A stretch of 64,000 nt of DNA from Streptomyces stelliscabiei (GTDB taxonomy: Bacteria; Actinomycetota; Actinomycetes; Streptomycetales; Streptomycetaceae): contig NZ_JADBGF010000001.1 of assembly GCF_014873495.1 (NCBI RefSeq), forward strand, positions 4,402,001 to 4,466,000. Direction: 5' to 3'. Under the pieces are notes generated by a model. That model was not told the origin of the DNA, searched no databases, and was given only the letters and a program-made list of their open reading frames with translations. This document shows, in pieces, positions 58,345 to 64,000 of the stretch (its first letter is position 1; each line of letters starts with the position of its first letter). A program made the translations under genes and the position numbers.

Positions 58345-58883
58345 TGGTCGTCCCCCTCGGAGGTCTCCGGCGCGGGCACCACGCACGGGCCCTTCGCCCA
58401 CCACTGAGGCAGCATCGCGATCGCCTCGTCGCCCAGCGGGTTGACGCCGGGGCCGGCGGCCAGCGAGTGCCCCACGAGGACGTGCAGGCACTTCACCCGG
58501 TCCGGCATGCCGCCGGCGCTCGGGAAGCCCTCCAGGACCTCGATCTCGTCACGCCGGGCGATGTAGTCCTCGTGCGCGGCCCGGTAGGCGGCGGCCAGTT
58601 CGGGGTCCGTGGCCAGCCGCTGCGTCATCTCCTTCATCACGCCGTTGGCCTCCAGCGTGCCGATCGCGGAGGCCGCGCGCGGACACGTCAGGTAGTACGT
58701 CGTGGGGAAGGGTGTGCCGTCCGGCAGGCGCGGGGCCGTCTCGACGACGTCCGGCTGCCCGCAGGGACAGCGGTGCGCGATCGCGCGGAGGCCGCGCGGG
58801 GGGCGGCCGAGCTGCTGCTGGAAGGCCTCGACGTCGGCGTCGGTCGGCTCGGTGCGCGGGGTGGTCGGCGGAGGGGTCTGCAT
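58341..58883 (-). CDS. DUF501 domain-containing protein (180 aa)
   Basis: A conserved actinobacterial protein of unknown function, always near FtsB/DivIC and Ppx. Visible conserved stretches: QLGRPPRGLRAIAHRCPCGQPDVVETAPRLPDGTPFPTTYYLTCPRA and VKCLHVLVGHSLAAGPGVNPLGDEA. Cys residues in HRCPCG and LTCPR could bind a metal. It sits between the FtsB-like gene (28 bp gap) and ppx (4-nt overlap). No reaction is known. Confidence 0.9.
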   Translation of the reverse strand: MQTPPPTTPRTEPTDADVEAFQQQLGRPPRGLRAIAHRCPCGQPDVVETAPRLPDGTPFPTTYYLTCPRAASAIGTLEANGVMKEMTQRLATDPELAAAYRAAHEDYIARRDEIEVLEGFPSAGGMPDRVKCLHVLVGHSLAAGPGVNPLGDEAIAMLPQWWAKGPCVVPAPETSEGDDQ

Positions 58884-58911
58884 ATCCTGCTACTCAAGTC
58901 CTCGGTGTGGC

Positions 58912-59424
58912 TCATCGGTTCACGGTCACGAAGGTGGCCGCTCGGCTGTCGGCGGCGTCGGCCTTGTCGACCCCGTCCCAGACATTGGTGTACCAGGGGC
59001 GGTCGGCCGCCCCCTGTGTCGTACGGGACTGCTTCGCCGCGTCCGGGTCGATCATGGTGTAGCCGGTCTCGCCCGGCATCACATAGTGCAGCCGCTCCCG
59101 GATGCGCTGCTCGGCGTACGCGTCGTCCTGCCAGCGCGCCTTGAGGTCGCGCAACTCCTCGACCCGCTCGCGCGCCTCCTGGCGCTGCCGCTGTGTGTCG
59201 GCGATCTCGGCACGCTGGGAGACGTACTGCCTTATGGGATAGGCGAGCGCCACGATCATCGAGCAGAGGACGAGGGCGAGCAGCGCGGCCCGGCCGGTCA
59301 GCCGGGAGCGACGGGCCTGGCGTTTGGTCTGCGAGCGGTAGACCCGGGCGGCCGTCTGCTCGCCGAGCACCTTCAGCCGGGTCGCGGTGGAGAAGCGGTC
59401 CCGGTCCCGGTCCTTCACGGCCAT
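58912..59424 (-). CDS. FtsB/DivIC-family septum formation initiator (170 aa)
   Basis: Bitopic division protein. A basic cytoplasmic start (to residue ~45) is followed by one membrane helix LLALVLCSMIVALAYPI. A periplasmic-side leucine/arginine coiled coil comes next (QYVSQRAEIADTQRQRQEARERVEELRDLKARWQDDAYAEQRIRERLHYVMPGETGY). WQDDAYAEQRIRERLHYVMPGE is the family signature, where the chain turns after the coil. ATG at 59424 after AAGGGG. It should join FtsL/FtsQ in the divisome. First gene of the operon with DUF501 and ppx; eno lies 127 bp upstream on the same strand. Confidence 0.92.
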   Translation of the reverse strand: MAVKDRDRDRFSTATRLKVLGEQTAARVYRSQTKRQARRSRLTGRAALLALVLCSMIVALAYPIRQYVSQRAEIADTQRQRQEARERVEELRDLKARWQDDAYAEQRIRERLHYVMPGETGYTMIDPDAAKQSRTTQGAADRPWYTNVWDGVDKADAADSRAATFVTVNR

Positions 59425-59551
59425 GTCCCGCGCCCCTTCTTCTGCCTTCTCCCACGCGCACGCGCGTACGTCCCCGCACACGGTACGGGACCGGTACGGG
59501 GACGTACGTACGACTGGCGCGGGCTTCGCCCTCAACGGGTCAGCCGGCGGC

Positions 59552-60832
59552 TCAGCCCTTGAAGCGCGGGAAGGCGCTGCGGCCGGCGTAGACCGCGGCG
59601 TCGTCGAGGATCTCCTCGATGCGCAGCAGCTGGTTGTACTTGGCGACGCGGTCCGAGCGGGCCGGGGCGCCGGTCTTGATCTGCCCGCAGTTCACGGCGA
59701 CGGCGAGGTCGGCGATGGTGACGTCCTCGGTCTCGCCGGAGCGGTGGGACATCATGCACTTGAAGCCGTTGCGCTGGGCCATCTCGACGGCGTCCAGGGT
59801 CTCGGTCAGCGAGCCGATCTGGTTGACCTTGACGAGCAGGGCGTTGGCCGAGCCCTCCTCGATGCCGCGGGCGAGGCGCTCGGGGTTGGTGACGAAGAGG
59901 TCGTCGCCGACGATCTGGACCTTGTCGCCCAGCTTCTCGGTGATGGTGTTCCAGCCGGCCCAGTCGTCCTCGAACAGCGGGTCCTCGATGGAGACGAGCG
60001 GGTACGACGCGACGAGGTCGGCGTAGTACTCCGTCATCTCGGCGGCGGAGCGCTCCTTGCCCTCGAAGGTGTAGACGCCGTCCTTGTAGAACTCGGAGGC
60101 GGCGACGTCCAGGGCGAGGGCGATCTGCTCGCCGGGGGTGTAGCCGGCCTCCTTGATGGCCTCCAGGATGAGGTCCAGGGCGGCGCGGTTGGACTCCAGG
60201 TTCGGGGCGAAGCCGCCCTCGTCGCCGAGACCGGTGGACAGGCCCTTGGTCTTCAGCACCTTCTTGAGGGTGTGGTAGACCTCGGCGCCCCAGCGCAGGG
60301 CCTCGGAGAAGGACTCCGCGCCGATGGGGGCGATCATGAACTCCTGGATGTCCACGTTGGAGTCGGCGTGCGAGCCGCCGTTCAGGATGTTCATCATCGG
60401 AACGGGCAGCAGGTGCGCGTTCGGGCCGCCCAGGTAGCGGAAGAGGGGCAGGTCGCTGGCCTCGGAGGCGGCGTGGGCGACGGCGAGGGAGACGCCGAGG
60501 ATGGCGTTGGCGCCGAGGGAGCCCTTGTTGTCGGTGGCGTCCAGGTCGAACATCGCCTGGTCGATCAGGCGCTGCTCGGTGGCGTCGTAGCCGACGAGCT
60601 CCGGGCCGATCTGCTCGATCACGGCGAGGACGGCCTTCTCGACGCCCTTGCCGAGGTAGCGGTTGGGGTCGCCGTCACGCAGCTCGATGGCTTCGAAGGC
60701 ACCGGTGGAGGCGCCGGACGGAACGGCGGCACGACCCGTGCTGCCGTCGTCGAGGCCGACCTCGACCTCGACGGTGGGGTTGCCTCGCGAGTCGAGGATT
60801 TCCCGGGCTACGACGACGTCGATGGACGGCAC
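59552..60832 (-). CDS. eno: Enolase
   Basis: Converts 2-phosphoglycerate to phosphoenolpyruvate in glycolysis. GTG at 60832 with AAGGAG 6 nt upstream gives 426 aa, the standard length. Motifs: REILDSRGNPTVEVEV, GAEVYHTLKKVLK, GLGDEGGFAPN (catalytic Glu), SIEDPLFEDDW, VGDDLFVTNPERL, NALLVKVNQIGSLTE (catalytic Lys) and SHRSGETEDVTIADL. The upstream region carries TAGGCT as a likely -10 (60901-60896) and a TTGTTCC/GGAACAA palindrome. Confidence 0.98.
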   Translation of the reverse strand: MPSIDVVVAREILDSRGNPTVEVEVGLDDGSTGRAAVPSGASTGAFEAIELRDGDPNRYLGKGVEKAVLAVIEQIGPELVGYDATEQRLIDQAMFDLDATDNKGSLGANAILGVSLAVAHAASEASDLPLFRYLGGPNAHLLPVPMMNILNGGSHADSNVDIQEFMIAPIGAESFSEALRWGAEVYHTLKKVLKTKGLSTGLGDEGGFAPNLESNRAALDLILEAIKEAGYTPGEQIALALDVAASEFYKDGVYTFEGKERSAAEMTEYYADLVASYPLVSIEDPLFEDDWAGWNTITEKLGDKVQIVGDDLFVTNPERLARGIEEGSANALLVKVNQIGSLTETLDAVEMAQRNGFKCMMSHRSGETEDVTIADLAVAVNCGQIKTGAPARSDRVAKYNQLLRIEEILDDAAVYAGRSAFPRFKG

Positions 60833-60959
60833 GAGCATCTCCTTCATGGGATGTGACGCTGGTTGTGCGGGGCCGCTTGGGGCCTGGCGACTAGAGCCTA
60901 ACCGTCCCCGGGCCGTCGGCAGCCGACCGACCGTCCCGTGGACAGACAGACCGTACCCA

Positions 60960-60978
60960 TTGTTCCCGTTCGGAACAA
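60960..60978 (-). promoter_or_regulatory. Palindrome upstream of eno
   Basis: TTGTTCC-N5-GGAACAA, perfect 7-bp arms, 128 bp upstream of the eno GTG and about 60 bp upstream of the putative -10. Its size and symmetry fit a dimeric repressor or activator site. Confidence 0.5.
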
Positions 60979-61028
60979 AGGGGGGTGGTCGAGAAAGTGA
61001 ACAGAAGGAGGAGGCGGGCACGAAAAAG

Positions 61029-61070
61029 CCCCGCCCCGGTGCGTACGGGGGAATGCGCACCGGGGCGGGG
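61029..61070 (-). terminator. rpfA terminator with T-tract
   Basis: CCCCGCCCCGGTGCG pairs perfectly with CGCACCGGGGCGGGG (15 bp, 12-base loop). On the minus strand the stem is followed by GCTTTTTCG, so it ends transcripts coming from rpfA. Confidence 0.85.
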
Positions 61071-61255
61071 AGCCCGTGGGGACGGGGGGACGGCCCTCAC
61101 GAGGTCTTCACTCTGGAGGACACGGATGTGAGCGGGCCGTGGTTCAGCCGGGGAGCGGCCTGTTTTCCGGCCCGGCTGAACCTGCCCCGCCTGCCCGGCC
61201 GTGGGGGCGGCCGTGGGGTCGGCAGGCGTGTGGCGGCCGTCGTGGTCGCCGTGGG

Positions 61256-61960
61256 TCAGCTCAGGTGGAGCTGCTGGCCCGGGTAGATGAAGTCGGCGTC
61301 GTCGATGATGTCCTTGTTCAGCTCGAAGAGCTTCTCCCAGCCACCCTTGACGTTCTTCTTCGCGGCGATGGCGCTGAGGGTGTCACCGGTGACGACCTTG
61401 TACTCGCCGTCGCCCTTCTTGACCTTCTTGCCGGTCGGGGTCTTGACGGTGGCGCGCTCGGAGGAGCGGGAGGAGCGGGTGTCCTCGGTCTTCTTGGTGC
61501 TCTCCTGCGTGCTCTCCTGGGTGCTCTGCGAGGAGGAGCCGGAGGAGTTGGCGTTGCCGCCGGAGGCGGCGGCGCCGTCGTAGGAGGCGCCGGACAGGCC
61601 GGTGCCGCAGACCGGCCAGGCACCCTTGCCCTGGCCGGCGAGGACCTTCTCGCCGATGGCTATCTGCTGGGCCTTGCTCGCCTTGTCGGCGGTGGAGGCG
61701 TACTGCGTACCGCCGTAGGCGGCCCAGGTGGAGGCCGCGAACTGCAAACCGCCGTAGTAGCCGTTGCCGGTGTTGATGGACCAGTTGCCGCCGGCCTCGC
61801 ACTGGGCGACGGCGTCCCACTCGGAGGCGGTGGCGGCGGAGGCGCTGCCGGCGGCCATCAGCGGGGCGGCGACCGCGGCGGCGCCGGTGACACCGACGAC
61901 GGCGATGGCGCGAGCGGCCTTGGACGGACGACGGTGCTTGCCCTTGCTGGAAAACAGCAT
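61256..61960 (-). CDS. rpfA: Resuscitation-promoting factor: Rpf transglycosylase-like domain plus LysM (234 aa)
   Basis: A secreted muralytic enzyme acting on peptidoglycan during germination and growth. The signal peptide ends near GSASA-ATA. The Rpf domain (residues ~44-118) shows WDAVAQCEAGGNWSINTGNGYYGGLQF with the catalytic Glu next to the first Cys. GKGAWPVCG holds the second Cys. A Ser/Thr/Gln linker leads to a C-terminal LysM (YKVVTGDTLSAIAAKKNVKGGWEKLFELNKDIIDDADFIYPGQQLHL). ATG at 61960. The 5' leader contains a ydaO-type riboswitch; a T-tract terminator follows. The symbol rests on synteny with S. coelicolor as I recall it. Confidence 0.92.
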   Translation of the reverse strand: MLFSSKGKHRRPSKAARAIAVVGVTGAAAVAAPLMAAGSASAATASEWDAVAQCEAGGNWSINTGNGYYGGLQFAASTWAAYGGTQYASTADKASKAQQIAIGEKVLAGQGKGAWPVCGTGLSGASYDGAAASGGNANSSGSSSQSTQESTQESTKKTEDTRSSRSSERATVKTPTGKKVKKGDGEYKVVTGDTLSAIAAKKNVKGGWEKLFELNKDIIDDADFIYPGQQLHLS

Positions 61961-62024
61961 GGAGAGATCCCCTCACCGACGCCTGCGAGGTGAGCTGTCG
62001 GGTTCGGGCCGGTTGAGTTGCCCG

Positions 62025-62205
62025 GCCGCGCACGCTCGCCTCTCGGCTCACGTCGCGCGGCTTCACCCCCAGCCGGTTCCGGTCGTGCGCCCCCGAAGGG
62101 CCGCAACCGCCGGACCCGGCACTTACCTTGGGTCCCCCGCTCCTGCCTACGGCGCTTGACGCGACGACTGTTCCTCACGGCCGCTGGCAGGATTCGGCGT
62201 GCCGA
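62025..62205 (-). ncRNA. ydaO/yuaA-type c-di-AMP riboswitch in the rpfA leader
   Basis: The minus strand shows the family's conserved blocks in order: GCCGAATCCTGCCAGCGGCC, then GGCAGGAGCGGGGGACCCAAGG, then GGCTGGGGGTGAAGCCGCG, then GTGAGCCGAGAGGCGAGC, before the rpfA start. These are the core purine-rich loops of the ydaO motif. In Streptomyces this RNA switches off cell-wall hydrolase genes when cyclic di-AMP is bound. The boundaries given are approximate. Confidence 0.85.
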
Positions 62206-62346
62206 CCGCAAGAGCCCGCTGTGGCGAGCGGTCACGACCGTAAACAGGTGATTGCCCGAATTTCAAAGACGATCAGGGGGTCTGTGATTCATCTCCCACA
62301 ATGATCAAAACGGGCATTCAGGGTCGAACCATGACGCGAACTGCCG

Positions 62347-63405
62347 CTACTTTTCGCCCGTTTCGGCACCGACTTCGAGGGTCTGACCGGGAAGGATGAG
62401 GTCCGGGTCGGTTCCGACCGTGCGCTCGTTCTCGGAGTACAGCGTCCGCCACCCGCCGTTCAGGCCGAGCGAGTCCACGATGCCGGTCAGGCTGTCGCCC
62501 ACGCGGACGGTGTAGGCGCCCTCCGTGCTCTCGCTCGAGGCGCCGCTGTCACGCGAGGCGTGACGGCCGGAGGTGGTGCCGTCGGCCCGGTCCGCGCCGG
62601 AGCCGGTGTCCGCGCCCTCGTCGGCGCTGGCGCCGCGGTGCCGGCCGGTGCCGCCGTCGGCGTCATCGCCGGTCGCGGAGCCGTCCGCCTGACTGGAATC
62701 GTCCGTGTTTGCGCTGCCGGATTCCTTGGAGTCGGCGCCGGTGCCGCTGTCACTGTCGCTGGAATCGGTGGAGTCCGCGTCCGGTTCGGTGGTCGCCTTC
62801 GTGGAGCCGTCGAGGGCCTTCGCGGACGCGTCCGACGACTCGGTCGAGTCGGAGGAATCGGCCGAATCCTTCGACCCGTCGGTGCGCGTGGAGTCGGTGC
62901 CGTCGGCCGACTCGGCCGAGCCTTTGGACCCGGTCGAGTCGGAGGAGTCCGGCGAACCGGACGAACCGGATGCGCCGCCGGAGTCGGACGAGTCGCCCGC
63001 GACACCCGTGTCCACGTCGGCGGGACCCGAGTCGCCGCCGAGGTTGTGGAGCAGTCCGCAGGTGGACCAGACGCCGACGCCCTGGTCCGCGAGGACCTTC
63101 TCGGCGACGGCTATCTGCTGCGAACGGCTGGCCTGGTCCGCGGTCGTCGCGTAGTCGAGGCCGCCGTACTTCTCCCAGTTCTCCTGGGTCAGCTGGAGGC
63201 CGCCGTAGCGCCCGTTCCCGGTGTCCGCGCTCCAGAAGCCACCGCTCTCGCACTCCGCCACCTGGTCCCAGGTGGTTCCGCTCGCCGCGCTCGCGCCGGT
63301 GGCGCCGAGGAGCGGGATCGCGATGGCCGACCCGGTGACTCCCGCCGCGACGAGGAGAGCCGGAGCCTGACGGGGGCGACGGTGACGACCGTTCCCGGAG
63401 AGCAT
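62347..63405 (-). CDS. rpfC: Second Rpf protein with long Ser/Asp-rich linker and LysM (352 aa)
   Basis: The signal peptide ends near TGASA-ASG. The Rpf domain (residues ~41-115) has WDQVAECESGGFWSADTGNGRYGGLQLTQENWEKYGG with the catalytic Glu and paired Cys (ECE, STCG). A low-complexity linker of about 180 residues is made of Ser, Asp, Gly and Thr (SDS, DSSDST units). A C-terminal LysM closes it (YTVRVGDSLTGIVDSLGLNGGWRTLYSENERTVGTDPDLILPGQTLEVG). ATG at 63405 after AAAGG. Unlike rpfA its leader shows no ydaO motif. rpfA follows on the same strand after 386 bp with its own promoter region. Confidence 0.88.
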   Translation of the reverse strand: MLSGNGRHRRPRQAPALLVAAGVTGSAIAIPLLGATGASAASGTTWDQVAECESGGFWSADTGNGRYGGLQLTQENWEKYGGLDYATTADQASRSQQIAVAEKVLADQGVGVWSTCGLLHNLGGDSGPADVDTGVAGDSSDSGGASGSSGSPDSSDSTGSKGSAESADGTDSTRTDGSKDSADSSDSTESSDASAKALDGSTKATTEPDADSTDSSDSDSGTGADSKESGSANTDDSSQADGSATGDDADGGTGRHRGASADEGADTGSGADRADGTTSGRHASRDSGASSESTEGAYTVRVGDSLTGIVDSLGLNGGWRTLYSENERTVGTDPDLILPGQTLEVGAETGEK

Positions 63406-63632
63406 GCGGTTGCCTTTCACACGACAGCGGTGGTCTGTGCGACGGGCGTGGTGCCCCCTTCGCACTGACGTGTGAACGTATCGGCAGTCGATCAGTTGTC
63501 ACAAGTTAATGCAGCGCAGATCACGTGAAGATCACAGAGTTGAGGGAGCGTCAACTTCTGGCTCGGAATGGGGTAGTGCTACGGCCCGTCGGGGTACAAC
63601 TACGGGCCGCTCACGGCGCGATCACCACGCAC

Positions 63633-64000
63633 TCACGGCCGCTTCCGTGGGGTGAATTCCACCGGAAGCGTGCGCAATCCACGCATGATGAGACCTCCCC
63701 GCCACCTCAAATCGGCCGAATCCCCTGCGAGTCGCAGATCGGGGAGCCGGGTGAGGAGCGTCGCCAGCGCGGTCTGGCCTTCGAGCCGGGCGAGCGGCGC
63801 GCCGAGGCAGTAGTGGATGCCGTGGCCGTAGCCGAGGTGCTGGTTGTCACGACGGGAGAGGTCCAGGGTGTCGGGGTCGTCGAAGCGGGCCGGGTCGCGG
63901 TCGGCCGCCGCGAGGACGACGAGGACGGGGTCGCCGACGGCGATGTGCTGCCCGCCGAGCGTGAGGGGCTCGGTCGCGAAGCGCCAGGTGGCGAGTTCGA
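63633..64000 (-). CDS. Cytochrome P450, C-terminal part (truncated by window edge)
   Basis: The minus strand reads open from the window edge to a TGA at 63633, 122 codons. It covers the C-terminal third of a bacterial class I P450: ATWRFATEPLTLGG, VLVVLAAADRDPARFDDPD, then the heme loop LGYGHGIHYCLGAPLARLEG with the axial Cys, and ends LRTLPVEFTPRKRP. The heme loop has Tyr where Phe is usual. The substrate-recognition parts are outside the window, so no substrate can be suggested. Confidence 0.9.
   Translation of the reverse strand, partial: ELATWRFATEPLTLGGQHIAVGDPVLVVLAAADRDPARFDDPDTLDLSRRDNQHLGYGHGIHYCLGAPLARLEGQTALATLLTRLPDLRLAGDSADLRWRGGLIMRGLRTLPVEFTPRKRP

Larger units (their letters stand above)
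60833..61255. other. 423-bp region between eno and rpfA
   Basis: Holds the eno promoter region at the left and the rpfA terminator (61029-61070) in the middle. From 61100 to 61255 I see only GC-rich non-coding sequence with CCCGGC/GCCGGG pairs. Confidence 0.45.

Noticed and set aside
62282..62299. A Crp-like site TGTGATTCATCTCCCACA upstream of rpfA
   Set aside because: The half-sites are offset from the TGTGA-N6-TCACA pattern by one base and one mismatch; too weak to list as a feature.

Overview
The window is chromosomal DNA of a Streptomyces species. Coding sequence is about 72% GC with strong third-position GC bias. The gene content and order (purK-purE, a SigI-type partner-switching module, hutU/F/I, bldA, type II NADH dehydrogenase, enolase, two adjacent Rpf proteins) are those of the conserved core arm of Streptomyces chromosomes. 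I saw no rRNA, insertion sequence, prophage or CRISPR array. About 55 protein genes and one tRNA can be supported. The first gene is cut by the left edge and the last (a P450) by the right edge.

Layout. 1-5.4 kb: three LytR-CpsA-Psr ligase genes and a family 2 glycosyltransferase (envelope glycopolymer assembly). 5.4-9.9 kb: a Cys-rich copper-storage-type protein, acyl-CoA dehydrogenase, a UDP-glucose dehydrogenase-type enzyme, and a divergent CGNR regulator/VOC pair. 9.9-14.2 kb: a minus-strand run purK, purE, an M19 dipeptidase, and an M19 paralogue that has lost every metal ligand. 14.5-19.6 kb: GtrA protein, an OmpR-type two-component system and a POT peptide transporter. 19.6-27 kb: a two-gene surface-protein operon (LPXTG protein plus a membrane Ig-like protein), the anti-sigma/anti-anti-sigma/sigma module, and a mosaic zinc-finger/ricin membrane protein.

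27-34 kb: histidine degradation operon in the order hutU, M20 amidohydrolase, hutF, hutI, with 4-nt overlaps between the first three. A divergent type III PLP enzyme lies upstream. 34.6-37.1 kb: an operon of three Roadblock/LC7 proteins and one DUF4388/PATAN-like protein, with no GTPase. 37-42 kb: a lipoprotein, small membrane proteins, an RpiR regulator, and an ammonia-lyase homologue without the Ala-Ser-Gly triad. 42-49.5 kb: cystathionine beta-synthase, SGNH hydrolase, thiolase, small proteins and a Bax-inhibitor-type membrane protein. 49.8 kb: the bldA tRNA-Leu(UAA). 50-57 kb: a MacB-like ABC exporter, a cyclopropane-fatty-acid-synthase family methyltransferase, and ndh with a Rex operator. 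57-61 kb: FtsB-like protein, DUF501 protein and Ppx phosphatase in one operon, then eno. 61-63.4 kb: rpfA behind a ydaO-type c-di-AMP riboswitch, then rpfC. 63.6 kb to the end: the C-terminal part of a cytochrome P450.

The most unusual observations are two apparent pseudoenzymes (the M19 paralogue and the MIO-less lyase homologue), the Roadblock operon without a GTPase, a shared octamer in the promoters of hutU and of the lyase-rpiR operon, and the sigma-like/zinc-finger/ricin fusion. All alignments were made by eye; no search was run.
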